From positions 5,146,001-5,210,000 of the forward strand of contig NZ_CP032543.1 in the NCBI RefSeq assembly GCF_003610995.1: DNA of 64,000 nucleotides, in the 5' to 3' direction. The position numbers were made by a program, and so were the translations under genes. Each line of letters opens with the position of its first letter. Positions within the stretch are counted from its first letter, which is position 1. This document shows positions 52,141-62,015 of the stretch, in pieces. A model generated the notes under the pieces. It was given only the letters and a program-made list of their open reading frames with translations. It made no database searches and had not been told where the DNA came from. Source of the stretch: Streptomyces griseus subsp. griseus (GTDB lineage: Bacteria; Actinomycetota; Actinomycetes; Streptomycetales; Streptomycetaceae).

Positions 52141-52377
52141 TCACCGCACCCCAGCCGGCGCCGGGAAGCGGGTGCGCGAGGTGAACGCCCGTTCCGCCGG
52201 GCCGTGTTCACGCAGGTGCAGCAGCCGCTCCTCCGCGTCCGCGACCGCGTTCACCGAGTCCAGTCCGTCGACGAAGTCCCTCAACTCCGGTGAATCCAGC
52301 GGGAATCTGAGCCGGGCGATGTTCACCTGCGCCAACGCGTGTCCTGCGTCGTCCGTCTGGACCCCGATGGACGTCAT
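52141..52377 (-). pseudogene. DUF3291 protein with internal deletion
   Basis: The 78-codon frame has the family's N-terminus (ALAQVNIARLRFPLDSPELR, DFVDGLDSVNAVAD) joined directly to its C-terminus (AEERLLHLREHGPAERAFT). In intact members about 70 residues lie between these, including the FVWRLQ segment and the WxSxExL region. The join keeps the frame, so a shortened protein could be made, but the ABM-like fold should be broken. ATG 52377 overlaps the stop of the amidase gene (ATGA). Confidence 0.75.
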
Positions 52378-53450
52378 GGCCGGACGGTAGGTAGGGAGTT
52401 CTCCACCGCGCGGGCCATTCCGAGCAGCGAGACGTCCGCCCCGCGCGCCGCGACCAGGTGGAGCCCCACCGGGCAGCCGTCCCCGGTGAACCCGGCGGGC
52501 AGGCTCGCCGCCGGGTGGCCACTCAGATTGAACGCCCAGGTCAGGGCGGTGGAGTAGACGTCGCCCGGGCCCTCGTGCCCGTGCGGCCGGTTCGGGGTGA
52601 CCGGGGTCAGCAGCAGGGGCGCGGCGGCGAAGAGGTGATCCAGCCGCTCGTCGTTCGCCCGCCGGACCGCCACCGCTCCCGGGTCCCCGGGCGACCCGCC
52701 CCGTACCGCCTGCCAGGCCCCCGCCGGATCGAGGAGCACACACGCGGCGTCCAGCAGGCGTACGGTCCCCGCCGCGACCAGCCGGTCCACCGCACCCCGG
52801 ACGACGGCCGCCACCTCCGGGTCCACGTCCGCGAACCCCAGGTTCTCGCTGTACACGGCAGCCAGGGGCAGGGAAGGGGCGGCGGGCTCCTCGTATCCGG
52901 GCAGCACATGGCGTACGTACCGCTCCGCGGCCGCCGCCGACCGGGCCAGCACCCCCGCTGACGCCAGCCCCGAGCGGTCCGGGGACGGAAGCAGCCCGTT
53001 CGTCGTCCTCAGCCCGAACACCCCGCACCACGCGGCCGGGATGCGGACCGACCCGGCCCCGTCGCTGCCCGTCGCCAGCTCCACCATCCCCGCCGCCACC
53101 GCGACCGCCGAGCCCGCCGAGGAACCGCCGGGCGTACGGTCCGCCCGCCACGGGTTGACCGTACGGCCGTGGGCGCCCTGGCCCCAGGTCTGCCAGTAGG
53201 TGCCGGGCCCGGGCACCGAGGTGGCGCCGACCGGGACCCCGCCCGCCGCGATCAGCCGGCGGGCCGCGTACGAGCGGATGCCGGAAGGTCCCTTCACGGC
53301 GAACGGCAGCCCGCGCAGGGGGAGTTCGAGCGCCACCCGCTCACGGGCGAGGGCCTCATCGGGCCAGACCTCGGTGAACGCGTTGAGCGCCGGGTCCAGT
53401 CGGGCGATCCGCTCCAGGGCCCGCGCCACGGTGGACGGTGACCTCGTCAT
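52374..53450 (-). CDS. Amidase signature family protein
   Basis: A 358-residue amidase-signature enzyme that hydrolyses an amide bond. The catalytic triad is visible: Lys in [11 protein letters not shown], cis-Ser in [16 protein letters not shown], and nucleophile Ser in [16 protein letters not shown]. The motif around the nucleophile has GAGS where DTGGS is usual. The protein is shorter than the usual 450-500 residues, mostly in the C-terminal half. ATG 53450 lies 39 bases past the PBP stop on the same strand. Substrate unknown. Confidence 0.88.
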   Translation of the reverse strand: MTRSPSTVARALERIARLDPALNAFTEVWPDEALARERVALELPLRGLPFAVKGPSGIRSYAARRLIAAGGVPVGATSVPGPGTYWQTWGQGAHGRTVNPWRADRTPGGSSAGSAVAVAAGMVELATGSDGAGSVRIPAAWCGVFGLRTTNGLLPSPDRSGLASAGVLARSAAAAERYVRHVLPGYEEPAAPSLPLAAVYSENLGFADVDPEVAAVVRGAVDRLVAAGTVRLLDAACVLLDPAGAWQAVRGGSPGDPGAVAVRRANDERLDHLFAAAPLLLTPVTPNRPHGHEGPGDVYSTALTWAFNLSGHPAASLPAGFTGDGCPVGLHLVAARGADVSLLGMARAVENSLPTVRP

Positions 53451-53488
53451 GGGCCCACTCTCCCTCGAACCACCACGCGCCCGGCCCC

Positions 53489-54946
53489 TCACCCCTCCAG
53501 CGCCGCCTCCATCACCGCCCGGGCGATCGGGGCCGCGCTGCCACCGCCGCTGATGTCCGCCCGGTCCGCCGCCGCGTCCTCCACCACCACGGCCACCGCG
53601 ACGGCCGGGCGGCCGGAGTCCGGAGCCTGGGCCCAGGAGATGAACCAGGCGTACGGGAGACCGGAGTTGTCCACGCCGTGCTGCGCGGTGCCGGTCTTGC
53701 CGCCGACCGTCACCCCGTCGATCGCCGCGTTCGACCCGGTGCCGTTCTCCACCACGTCGACCATCATCCGCTGGAGCTGCACCGCCGTGGAAGGGCTCAT
53801 CGCACGCTGGTAGGAGCGCGGCCCCTCCTGCTGGACCGTGTCCCCGTCGGCGGCGGTCAACCGGTCCACCAGATACGGGTGGCGCAGGTCGCCGCCGTTG
53901 GCCACCGCCGCCGCCACCATCGCCATCTGGAGCGGGGTCGCGGTCGTGTTGAACTGGCCGATCGAGGAGAGCGCGAGCTGGTCCTCGCTCATGTCGGTGT
54001 CGAAGTTGCTCCGCGCCACCCCGGAGGGGATGCGCAGCCCGGTCTCGTTGAAGCCGAAGTGCCCGGCCGCCTCCACCATCCCTGCCAGCCCCACCCGCAC
54101 TCCCAGATGGGCCATCACCGTGTTGCAGGAGACCCGGATCGCGTCGGCCAGCGAGGCCTTCTCGCAGCCGCGCGCCTCGTTGGGCAGAACGGTCCGCGTG
54201 TTCGGCAGCACATACGGCGACGGGGTGTCCGTGGCCGCGTCCGGGTCCTTCACCACCCGGGCGTCCAGCGCTGCCGCCGCCGTCACGATCTTGAAGGTGG
54301 AGCCCGGCGGATAGGTCTGCCGGATGGCCCGGTTGAGCATCGGCAGGCTCTTGGCCGCGTTGAGCCGGGTCCACGCGTCGGTGACCGCCGGACCGGTGCC
54401 GGAGAGCCGTTCGGGGTCGTACGAGGGGGTCGAGACCAGCGCCAGGATCTTTCCCGTCGACGGCTCCAGGGCGGCGACCGCCCCCCGCCGCCCGCTCAGC
54501 CCGGCGTACGCGGCGCGCTGCATCGACTCCTTGACCGTCGTGACGACGTTGCCGCCCGGCTGCCGGCCCCGGGTGAACTCGTTCCAGAAGGGGAGAGGGG
54601 CCAGCAGCGAGTCCGTCCCCGACAGGACGCCGTCCTCGGCGTTCTCCAGCAGCGTGGTGCCGTACGTCTGCGAGGCGTACCCGGTCACCGGCGCGTACAG
54701 CGGGCCGTGCAGATAGGTGCGCTCGAAGCTGAGCTGCTCGCCGGTCTCCTTGCTGCCGGTCACGGCCCGGTCACCGACCAGGATGTTGCCGCGCGGCTGG
54801 TCGTAACGGGCGATGGTGGTACGCCGGTTGGCCGGGTTGCCGTCCAGCTCGTCGGCCTCGAAGAGCTGGACGCGGGCCGCGTTGACGAGCAGCGCCACGA
54901 GCAGCAGCAGACAGAAGGCGGCGGCCCGCCGGATGTAGCGGATCAC
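53489..54946 (-). CDS. Penicillin-binding protein, FtsI/PbpA-type transpeptidase
   Basis: A 485-residue class B PBP that cross-links peptidoglycan. A single N-terminal membrane anchor ([19 protein letters not shown]) leads to a dimerisation domain ([19 protein letters not shown]). The transpeptidase domain has SxxK in [13 protein letters not shown], SxN in [12 protein letters not shown] and KTG in [11 protein letters not shown]. It overlaps the FtsW/RodA-type gene by 4 bases, giving a SEDS glycosyltransferase plus PBP pair. Short for FtsI and without PASTA domains, so a PbpA-like role in growth or sporulation is likely. Confidence 0.95.
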   Translation of the reverse strand: MIRYIRRAAAFCLLLLVALLVNAARVQLFEADELDGNPANRRTTIARYDQPRGNILVGDRAVTGSKETGEQLSFERTYLHGPLYAPVTGYASQTYGTTLLENAEDGVLSGTDSLLAPLPFWNEFTRGRQPGGNVVTTVKESMQRAAYAGLSGRRGAVAALEPSTGKILALVSTPSYDPERLSGTGPAVTDAWTRLNAAKSLPMLNRAIRQTYPPGSTFKIVTAAAALDARVVKDPDAATDTPSPYVLPNTRTVLPNEARGCEKASLADAIRVSCNTVMAHLGVRVGLAGMVEAAGHFGFNETGLRIPSGVARSNFDTDMSEDQLALSSIGQFNTTATPLQMAMVAAAVANGGDLRHPYLVDRLTAADGDTVQQEGPRSYQRAMSPSTAVQLQRMMVDVVENGTGSNAAIDGVTVGGKTGTAQHGVDNSGLPYAWFISWAQAPDSGRPAVAVAVVVEDAAADRADISGGGSAAPIARAVMEAALEG

Positions 54947-56367
54947 CGGTCCTCCTCCAGGGGGCCGGCGGGCTTCACGGACCCCACGGGCCCCCCGGGG
55001 TCCGCGGCGCTCGCGATGACCCCGGTCTCCACATGCCCGGGCTCCGGTCTGCGCGAGACGTGGCTGAGCCGGATCAGCAGGGCCACGATGATCCAGTTGG
55101 TGACGACGGACGAGCCGCCCTGCGCCAGGAACGGCATCGCCATCCCGGTCAGCGGGATCAGCCCCATCACCCCGCCCGCGATCACGAAGACCTGGAGCGC
55201 CAGGATCGAGGAGAGGCCGATCGCCAGCAGCCGGCCGAACGGGTCGCGCAGGGCGAGCCCGGCCCGGTAGCCGCGCGCCACCAGTAGCGCGTACAGCAGG
55301 AAGATGGCGGTCAGACCGCTCAGCCCCAGCTCCTCGCCCGCCGTGGCCAGGATGAAGTCGGACTTGGCGGCGAAGCCGATGAGGATGGAGTGGCCCGCCC
55401 CGAGCCCGGTCCCGAGCATGCCGCCCGCCGCGAACGCGAAGAGCGACTGGGCGAGTTGGCCAGGGCCCCGCCCGGCGTCGATCGAGGCGAACGGGGCCAG
55501 CCAGTCCTGTACCCGGCTGTGCACATGCGGCTCGAACGACCCGACGACGAACGCCCCGACGGCGGCCAGCAGCAGCCCGACGGCGATCCAGCCGGTCCGG
55601 CCGGTCGCCACGTACAGCATGATCACGAAGATCCCGAAGAAGAGCAGCGAGGTGCCGAGGTCCCGCTCCAGCACCAGCACCCCCACGCTGAGCAGCCAGA
55701 TCGCCACGAGGGGGCCGAGCACCCGGCCGGTGGGCAGTTGCAGCTTCCAGAACGTGCGGCCGGTGTACGCGAGCGCGTTGCGGTTGGCGGCGAGATAGGC
55801 GGCGAAGAAGACCGCGAGCAGGATCTTGGCGAACTCGCCCGGCTGGAAGGAGAGTCCGCCGATCCGGATCCAGATCTTCGCCCCGTTCACCGCCGGGAAG
55901 AAGATCGGCACGATCATCAGGACGAGCGCGGTGGCGACCGAGAGGTACGCGTAGCGCTGGAGCACCCGGTGGTCGCGCAGCAGCACCACGACGACGGTGA
56001 ACAGCGCCACCCCGAGCGTCGACCAGATCAGCTGGGTGGGGGCGGCCTGGTCGCGCGGGGTCTCCAGGTCGAGGCGGTAGATCAGCACGAGGCCGAGCCC
56101 GTTGAGCAGGACGGCGATCGGCAGCAGCAGCGGATCGGCGTACGGGGCCCGGAAGCGGACCGCGACATGGGCCAGCAGGGCGAGCGTGCCCAGCCCGGCG
56201 CCGTAACCGGCGACATCGGGGGGCACCGCCCCGTCGTGGGCGAGGCCGACGGCCGCGTAACCGTAGACGGAGATGAGGACGGCCCCGATGAGGAGCGAGA
56301 GCTCGACCCCACGCCGTCTGGGCAGGCGGAGCTCGGGCGGGGGAGCGTCCGCCGTCGTTGCGGTCAT
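54943..56367 (-). CDS. FtsW/RodA/SpoVE (SEDS) family peptidoglycan glycosyltransferase
   Basis: A 474-residue polytopic membrane protein of the SEDS family, which polymerises lipid II together with its partner PBP. It has about ten hydrophobic segments (LLIGAVLISVYGYAAVGLA, LIWSTLGVALFTVVVVLL and others), the conserved large loop with GRGPGQLAQSLFAFAAGGML, GAGHSILIGFAAKSDFI, and the end motif LTGMAMPFLAQGGSSVV. ATG 56367 begins the family; a slightly longer start at 56376 is possible. Coupled to the following PBP by ATGA. Confidence 0.95.
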   Translation of the reverse strand: MTATTADAPPPELRLPRRRGVELSLLIGAVLISVYGYAAVGLAHDGAVPPDVAGYGAGLGTLALLAHVAVRFRAPYADPLLLPIAVLLNGLGLVLIYRLDLETPRDQAAPTQLIWSTLGVALFTVVVVLLRDHRVLQRYAYLSVATALVLMIVPIFFPAVNGAKIWIRIGGLSFQPGEFAKILLAVFFAAYLAANRNALAYTGRTFWKLQLPTGRVLGPLVAIWLLSVGVLVLERDLGTSLLFFGIFVIMLYVATGRTGWIAVGLLLAAVGAFVVGSFEPHVHSRVQDWLAPFASIDAGRGPGQLAQSLFAFAAGGMLGTGLGAGHSILIGFAAKSDFILATAGEELGLSGLTAIFLLYALLVARGYRAGLALRDPFGRLLAIGLSSILALQVFVIAGGVMGLIPLTGMAMPFLAQGGSSVVTNWIIVALLIRLSHVSRRPEPGHVETGVIASAADPGGPVGSVKPAGPLEEDR

Positions 56368-56460
56368 GGACCGCAACGTAGCAAGAGGTGCGGCGTATTT
56401 CCCTTATGTCATAGTGCCCGCCGCCATGTCACCGTGCCCGCAGCCCCTGCCGTGGCGCGC

Positions 56461-56495
56461 GTCCGCCCGGGGAGCCACCGGCTCCCCGGGCGGAC
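56461..56495 (-). terminator. Long perfect hairpin after the SH3 protein gene
   Basis: A 16-bp perfect stem (56461-56476 and 56480-56495) with a 3-base loop (ACC) lies 22 bases beyond the SH3 gene stop and before the SEDS gene start on the same strand, so it ends the SH3 transcript. Confidence 0.85.
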
Positions 56496-56516
56496 AGGGC
56501 CTGCTGGGCGGGGCCG

Positions 56517-56999
56517 TCAGCAGAAGCGCGGCGCCGCGCCGATGTTCTCGATGTAGCGGGCCGAGCCCCACGCCCACGTGCCGTCGGTCAGCAGGTACCA
56601 GCGGTTGTTGCCGTCGACGTTGTCGCCCGTGGTCTTGCAGAAGATGTCGACCACCGTGCCGTACTTCACCGAGCCCACGACCCGGCTGCTGCGGGTCGGC
56701 CGGTCGCGGAGCAGCAGGTTCGGGCTGGCGATGACCCGGCCCTTGTAGGTCCGCTTGGGCGACTGGGGCTGGGCCTGGTTCTGCGCCTGCGCCTCCTGGC
56801 GGGCCTCGTGCTCGCGCTGGAGGGCCGAGGCGGAGAGCTCGTCGGAGGCCGGGGCCGAGGTGGCGGGCTGGTCCCGGTGGTCGACGGGGTGGGGGTCCGC
56901 CGCCAGAGCGGGAGCGGCGGCCGTGACCGCCACGAGGGCGCCGGTGGCGACGCAGAGACCGATCCGGCGGGACCGCGACGGGCGGGACAGGGGGGACAT
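56517..56999 (-). CDS. Secreted SH3b-domain protein
   Basis: A 160-residue exported protein. The signal peptide (RRIGLCVATGALVAVTAAAPALAADP) is followed by a Gln/Ala-rich spacer (EARQEAQAQNQAQPQ). A bacterial SH3 domain comes last: NLLLRDRPTRSSRVVGSVKYG, then VVDIFCKTTGDNVDG, NNRWYLLTDGTWAWGSARYI. Two Cys may pair. Such proteins bind peptidoglycan or peptides outside the cell. Stands alone with its own terminator. Confidence 0.9.
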   Translation of the reverse strand: MSPLSRPSRSRRIGLCVATGALVAVTAAAPALAADPHPVDHRDQPATSAPASDELSASALQREHEARQEAQAQNQAQPQSPKRTYKGRVIASPNLLLRDRPTRSSRVVGSVKYGTVVDIFCKTTGDNVDGNNRWYLLTDGTWAWGSARYIENIGAAPRFC

Positions 57000-57103
57000 G
57001 CTGCCTCCAGGAAAAGGAAGGGGGGACCGTGGGGGCGAGATGATCTCGCCCTCGTCACGCTAGGTTGGGCACGGAGAGTCCGCAACGCGCACTGTGCGTG
57101 ACA

Positions 57104-58447
57104 TCAGCCCGGTCGGGTGGTCCCCGCGTCCCCGTCGCCCGTGTTCCCGGCGTCATCCCCGTCGTCGAGGCGTACGTACTCCGGCAGCGTCAGCCGGGCC
57201 TGCGCCCCGCCGTCCGGGGGATTCAGGAACTCCAGCCGCGCTCCGATCGCCGCCGCCTGGCCCACCGCGATGGTCAGCCCGAGTCCGTGGCCCTTGCCTG
57301 CGCCGTCCGTGCGGAACCGCTGCGGACCGCACTCCAGGAGGTACGCCGGAAAGCCCGCGCCATGGTCGCGTACGGAGACCACCGCGCCCGCCACCTCCAG
57401 GACCACCGGCCCGGCGCCGTGCCGGTGGGCGTTGGCCACCAGATTGCCGAGCACCCGCTCCAGCCGCCGCCGGTCCGTCTCCACCGGCGCCGGATCCGTC
57501 ACCCGCACCTCGGTCTCCGTGCCGGAGGCCCGCACCACCCGCTCCACCACCGGGGCGAGGTCGTGCACGGCCAGGTCGACCTCTTCGGTGCGGGCGTCCA
57601 GCCGCGAGATCTCCAGCAGGTCCTCGGTCAGCGCGCGCATCGCCCGCACCCGGTCCCGCACCAGCTCCGCCGGACGGCCCGGCGGCAGCAGTTCGGCGGC
57701 GGCCGAGAGGCCGGTGAGCGGGGTGCGCAGCTCGTGCGCCACATCGGCGGTGAACCGCTGCTCCGTCTGGAGCTTGCGCTGGAGGCTGGAGGCCATGGTG
57801 TCCAGGGCGCCCGAGACGATCGCCACCTCGTCCTGGCCACGCGCGGGGCGCTTCGTACGGGGGTCGCCGACCCGGGCGTCGAGGTCGCCCGCGCTGATCC
57901 GGCGCGCCACCCGGGCCGTCTGGTGCAGCCTGCGGGTCACCCGGCCGACGGCGAAGAGGCCGACGACGAGCGTCGCGGCGATGGCCAGCAGTGAGGAGCC
58001 GATGATCGCCCGGTCCAGGCCCGCGATGGTGTTGGCGCTGTGGCCGTAGTCCGTCCAGGTGGCCAGCGCCCGCCCGTCCGCCGGGCCCGCCGCCCACATC
58101 GCGGGGCCGCCGCGCCCGTCCGGATCGCCCGGCCGGTGCGGGCCGTTCGCGACCACCGTGCCGCGCTCGCCGCCCGCCGCCAGGGCGCGCAGCGAGGCGG
58201 GCAGCCCCGGCGGGTCGATGCCGGAGCCCCTGGGCAGCGGCTCCCCGGCCTCGTACGCGTCGGTGACGGCCTCCAGCCGGTCCAGCGCCTTCTCGCGGGC
58301 GTGGGAGACGGTCTGCCGGGTGACGGCGGTGTGCACGAGGACGCCGAGCAGGGCGGCGAGGGTGCAGCACATGACGGTCAGGAAGACCGCGGACTTCCAG
58401 GTGAGGGTCGCGGTCCAGGCGGGGGCACGGAACCGGCGCCGCTTCAT
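57104..58447 (-). CDS. Sensor histidine kinase (CseC/HAMP type) without an adjacent response regulator
   Basis: A 447-residue kinase. Two membrane segments (AVFLTVMCCTLAALLGVLVH and IIGSSLLAIAATLVVGLFAV) bracket an external domain of about 130 residues. HAMP (RRLHQTARVARRISAGDLDA) is followed by the H-box FTADVAHELRTPLTGLSAA, then NLVANAHRHGAGPV (N box), VRDHGAGFP (G1) and GKGHGLGLTIAVGQ (G2). ATG 58447 overlaps the stop of the lipoprotein gene. The layout lipoprotein plus kinase resembles cseA-cseC, but no response regulator gene lies beside them. Confidence 0.93.
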   Translation of the reverse strand: MKRRRFRAPAWTATLTWKSAVFLTVMCCTLAALLGVLVHTAVTRQTVSHAREKALDRLEAVTDAYEAGEPLPRGSGIDPPGLPASLRALAAGGERGTVVANGPHRPGDPDGRGGPAMWAAGPADGRALATWTDYGHSANTIAGLDRAIIGSSLLAIAATLVVGLFAVGRVTRRLHQTARVARRISAGDLDARVGDPRTKRPARGQDEVAIVSGALDTMASSLQRKLQTEQRFTADVAHELRTPLTGLSAAAELLPPGRPAELVRDRVRAMRALTEDLLEISRLDARTEEVDLAVHDLAPVVERVVRASGTETEVRVTDPAPVETDRRRLERVLGNLVANAHRHGAGPVVLEVAGAVVSVRDHGAGFPAYLLECGPQRFRTDGAGKGHGLGLTIAVGQAAAIGARLEFLNPPDGGAQARLTLPEYVRLDDGDDAGNTGDGDAGTTRPG

Positions 58448-59220
58448 CGGCCGGCCGCCGGGGGGTCCGAGGGGGAGGTCGACGACGGGTCCGAGGGGGA
58501 GGTCGACGACGAGGCCGACGGGCCCGCGGTCCGGTCGCGGTCCGTTCCCTTGCGCCGCTCCGGGGCGCGCAGGATCTCGTCCCGGGTGGCCAGCATCGCC
58601 TGCTGCCGCTCGTCCCAGGACCACGCGGTCCGGTACTCGTACCCGGAGATCGCCGAAGGGGCCCGCAGGATCAGGTCCCGGCCCGCCAGCTCCACGCTGA
58701 TCACGGCGTCCGAGGTGGACATGATCCGGGTCAGCCCGCCCCGGTCGCCCTGGTCGGCCCGGTACGCGCTCACGGCGAGCTGGCGCTTGGGCATGCGGAT
58801 GCCGAGCACCAGTTCGTCCCTGCCGTCGCCGGTCAGATCGAAGTGGTACGGGGCCAGGACCGGGCAGTCGTCCGGTGCCGTCCGGCAGGCGCGGATCGCC
58901 CGGACCGTCGCGTCGGGCAGCTCGTCCAGCCCGCTGTCCCGGTCCGTCCTGGCCTTCAGCCCGGCCTGCACCACCGCGACCGGGTCCAGCCGGTGCACAT
59001 CGCCGCCGGGCACATCGATCCCGGGAATCCGGGCCGTCTCGCCCTCCCCGTAGTCGTACGGGGCGGCCGACGCGGGCGGCAGACGGGGCCAGAGGCGGGC
59101 GGGCTCCACCGCCGAGGGGGCCTCGCCGGCGCTCTCCAGCCCGCCGGCCGCACCGCAGCCGGAGACCAGGGCGAGCACGGCCACGGTGGACGCGACGGCG
59201 GGGACGCGGACCGGGCGCAC
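58444..59220 (-). CDS. Lipoprotein with FG-GAP-like motif, partner of the kinase
   Basis: A 258-residue exported protein with a lipobox (VAVLALVSGCGAAGG), so it is anchored outside the membrane. A calcium-loop-like motif HFDLTGDGRDELVLGIR lies mid-protein. The C-terminus is a Ser/Thr/Pro/Asp-rich tail with a duplicated SSTSPSDP unit. It overlaps the kinase gene by 4 bases and may act as its extracytoplasmic sensor or brake, as CseA does for CseC in the SigE system. That role is inferred from layout only. Confidence 0.83.
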   Translation of the reverse strand: MRPVRVPAVASTVAVLALVSGCGAAGGLESAGEAPSAVEPARLWPRLPPASAAPYDYGEGETARIPGIDVPGGDVHRLDPVAVVQAGLKARTDRDSGLDELPDATVRAIRACRTAPDDCPVLAPYHFDLTGDGRDELVLGIRMPKRQLAVSAYRADQGDRGGLTRIMSTSDAVISVELAGRDLILRAPSAISGYEYRTAWSWDERQQAMLATRDEILRAPERRKGTDRDRTAGPSASSSTSPSDPSSTSPSDPPAAGR

Positions 59221-59296
59221 GACTGGCCCTTCTCTTGGAGGACAGGGGGCCTACACCCTAGGACGTGTCCGTACGCAATGCCCAATTCGTACCTTT

Positions 59297-59351
59297 ACGG
59301 GCCCTGGGGTCGCTTACCCGCTTCACGGGCCCTGGGGCCGCTACCCGCTTG
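59297..59351. repeat. Tandem 28-bp repeat (two copies)
   Basis: ACGGGCCCTGGGGTCGCTTA-CCCGCTTC (59297-59324) is followed by a near-identical copy one base shorter (59325-59351). It lies between the zinc-ribbon gene and the lipoprotein gene, within the likely lipoprotein promoter region. Confidence 0.75.
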
Positions 59352-59379
59352 ACCGGCCCGGAGCCGGGTATCTCCTGCC

Positions 59380-59694
59380 TCAGCGCTGGAACGGGCTCTG
59401 TCCCGGCTGCTGGAAGCCCGGCTGGTGCGGGGCCTGCCCGTGGCCGCCGTCCGGGCCCGCCCCGTGCTGGGCGAGCAGCTGGTCGGCCTGCTCCTTCGAT
59501 ATCTGCTGTTCCCCGCCGCAGAACGTGCACTGCGTGGCGTACTTCGTCGAGAACGGGAAGAGCGGGATGAAGAACAGGGTGAACTTCGTGACCCGCTTGC
59601 GCAGGGTGTGCGCCGCCGGATTGCCGCACCAGCCGCACACCATCGTCAGGATGGCCAGCTGGTACAGATAGCCCTTGGTACCGAAAATGATCAT
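59380..59694 (-). CDS. Zinc-ribbon protein
   Basis: A 104-residue protein. It starts MIIFGTKGYLYQLAILTMVC and has CxxC pairs in VCGWCGNPAAH and TQCTFCGGEQQ, making a treble or ribbon zinc site, with a hydrophobic stretch between (FTLFFIPLFPFS). The C-terminal tail is Gln/Gly/His/Pro-rich. The type is common in actinobacteria, with no known role. ATG 59694 overlaps the stop of the HEAT-repeat gene by 4 bases, so they are co-translated. Confidence 0.88.
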   Translation of the reverse strand: MIIFGTKGYLYQLAILTMVCGWCGNPAAHTLRKRVTKFTLFFIPLFPFSTKYATQCTFCGGEQQISKEQADQLLAQHGAGPDGGHGQAPHQPGFQQPGQSPFQR

Positions 59695-61847
59695 GCCGTG
59701 CTCCCTTTCCCCGTCCCCCGGAGTGCCTGTCGGCACAGCGCCAGGAGCCTCTCGTCCTCGTAGGTGTCGTGGCTGCCGTACCCGCCGTCCAGCGCGTTGT
59801 GACGGCGTACGGAGGAGAGTTCGGCGCGCAGCACCTGTGCCGTCGTCGACGCCGGGTCGACCGGTCCCGTCCGCGCCAGGCATTCTGCCACCCGGACGCG
59901 GACGTGGCGGTTCTTCGCCCAGGCGGCGAGCAGCACCTCGGTGCTCTCCTCCGGCCGCCCGGTCACCTCCCGGAGCGCGATCGCCGCGTCCACCCGCAGC
60001 CACAGCTCGTCATGGGCCAGCAACCCGCGCAGCCGGGGCGCCACCACCGCCGCCTGCGTCCCGAGCGCACCCAGCGCCGCCGCGGCGGCCCGCCGCTCGT
60101 GCACCTGGTCCGAGCCGAGCCCCCCGACCAGCACCGGCAGCACCGCCTCCCGGTCCCCGGCCACCGCCCACAGCGCCTCCGCAGCCTCGGTGGCCGTCCC
60201 CGGCCGACGCAGCATCGCCCGCAGCTCCGGCACGGCCTCCCGGGCGGCGGGCCCGAACGAGCCGAGCGCCCGCAGCGCCGCCGTACGCAGCCACTCGCCC
60301 CGGTACTCCGGGGCGCCGCGCAGCACCCGCAGCACCTCCGGCGTCGCCTCGCCCGCCCGCAGCCCGGTCAGCCCGGCCAGCAGCGGGCTCGCCCGGTCGT
60401 ACGCCCCCTCGTCCAGCGCCACCCCGGCCAGCCTGCGCCGCAGCGCACCGGCCAGCGGGCGGGCGGCCGGCCCGAGATGGGTGACCGCGAAGCCCACGTC
60501 GTGCGGCACCTCGGGCAGCTCCAGGGCCGCAGCCAGGGCGGGCACCGCCCGGGCGTCGCCGAGCCGGGCCAGCGCCTTCACCGTGGAGCCGAGCCCCGGC
60601 GGACCACTGGCCCACTCCTTCACCCAGCCCCCGGGATCGGCCGCCAGCCGGGCCGCCAGCGCGTCGGCGGTCGGCGCGGCCAGCGAGAACAGCTCCTCCA
60701 GGACGTGCGAGGCGGCCTCGGCCAGCCGGGGCTCGGGGTCGGCGAGCTGGTCGCCGACGAGCGCCACCAGCTCCTCGTACGAGCCGCGCCACGCCCGTAT
60801 CAGCCCGCCGCTCATCCGTACGGCGTCGATCCGCTGCCAGGGGTCGGGGCTGCGGAGCTGGTCGACGAGGAGAGCCGTGCGGTCTCCGACGCGGTCGTCC
60901 AGGCCGACGTGCAGGGTGCGCAGCAGATCGGCGGCCCAGGGGGTGCCGCGTCCGGCGTTCTCCTGGGCGGACAGGGCGCGTAGCTGGCCCACCAGGGTCG
61001 GTGCCGCGCCCTGGTCGGGCCGGTGCACGTCCGCACAGCCGACCGGGTCGCACTCCGGCTCCGCCTCGGCGTCGGCCTCCGGCTCCCCGACCGGGTCGTG
61101 CTCCGATGCCCCGCCCGGCGCCGAACGCAGCTCGCGCAGCAGCTCCGACACGACCGGCACCACATCGCGGGGCAGCGCGTCGGGCGAACAGCGCGCCAGC
61201 TGGGCCAGGGCGGCGAGCCGCAGCCCCGGCGCGTCCTCCCGGTCCACCAGCAGGCCCAGCCACTGGGCCACCCGCCCCGCCAGCGGACGGTGGCGCAGGG
61301 CGACCCGCCCGGCCGCCTCCACGAGAGCGAGCCGCACCTCCTCGTCGGGCTCCACCGGCAGCCGCTCCCGCAGCAGCTCCAGGACTCGCACGGGGTGCCG
61401 GTGGAGCGTGGCGAGCGCCAGCGGGGCCGCCAGCCGCACCCCGGGGTCCTCGTCGGCGATCAGCTCGAAGAACACCCCGGCCCCGGCCGTGACCGCGGCG
61501 GCCGCCATCGCGTAGTTCGCGGCGCCCTCGATCTCGTCCTCGTCGATCTCGTCCTCGTCGTCCTCGTCCAGATCGAAGCCGCCGATGCTGGTGAGCAGTT
61601 CGACCACGCTGCCCCGGTCCTGCACGTCCGGGTCCACGGCCAGCTCGAAGAGGAAGGGGATGCACGCCAGGGTGCAGGCGTAGACGTCCCCCTGGTGGTG
61701 CACGGCTCCGTACATGCCGTCGAGTGCGCTCTCCCGCTCCGCCGGATCGGCGGAGGCGAGCCCCCGGAGGAGCACCGGCACGTCGTCGGCGGGCCCGTAG
61801 GCATGCTCCATCGAAGCCCAGTCGACCTCATCGATCCCCGAGAACAC
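59691..61847 (-). CDS. HEAT-repeat protein
   Basis: A 718-residue protein composed of helical HEAT/PBS-lyase-like repeats: ADPAERESALDGMYGAVHHQ, EDPGVRLAAPLALATLH, DERVRLALVEAAGRVAL-like units, and late VHERRAAAAALGALGT and WLRVDAAIALREVTG. A strongly acidic insert (DLDEDDEDEIDEDEIEG) lies near residue 105. It is probably a protein-protein interaction scaffold. I place the start at GTG 61847, preceded by GGGAGGGG; the frame upstream is not coding by base bias. It overlaps the zinc-ribbon gene. Confidence 0.86.
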   Translation of the reverse strand: MFSGIDEVDWASMEHAYGPADDVPVLLRGLASADPAERESALDGMYGAVHHQGDVYACTLACIPFLFELAVDPDVQDRGSVVELLTSIGGFDLDEDDEDEIDEDEIEGAANYAMAAAAVTAGAGVFFELIADEDPGVRLAAPLALATLHRHPVRVLELLRERLPVEPDEEVRLALVEAAGRVALRHRPLAGRVAQWLGLLVDREDAPGLRLAALAQLARCSPDALPRDVVPVVSELLRELRSAPGGASEHDPVGEPEADAEAEPECDPVGCADVHRPDQGAAPTLVGQLRALSAQENAGRGTPWAADLLRTLHVGLDDRVGDRTALLVDQLRSPDPWQRIDAVRMSGGLIRAWRGSYEELVALVGDQLADPEPRLAEAASHVLEELFSLAAPTADALAARLAADPGGWVKEWASGPPGLGSTVKALARLGDARAVPALAAALELPEVPHDVGFAVTHLGPAARPLAGALRRRLAGVALDEGAYDRASPLLAGLTGLRAGEATPEVLRVLRGAPEYRGEWLRTAALRALGSFGPAAREAVPELRAMLRRPGTATEAAEALWAVAGDREAVLPVLVGGLGSDQVHERRAAAAALGALGTQAAVVAPRLRGLLAHDELWLRVDAAIALREVTGRPEESTEVLLAAWAKNRHVRVRVAECLARTGPVDPASTTAQVLRAELSSVRRHNALDGGYGSHDTYEDERLLALCRQALRGTGKGSTA

Positions 61848-62015
61848 GCCATCCCCTCCCCACGTCACGGCGGCGCCCGGAACCTCCACCCGCCTCCGGC
61901 ACGCCTGTTCCCCACGCCCGCGGCGCGTCCCGGAAGAAAGCGCCTGCGCAGAGTGTGCACCACGGCTCCGACAATCCACCCGCCACTTGTGGCCTTTCCT
62001 CATGCCGTAACCAGG

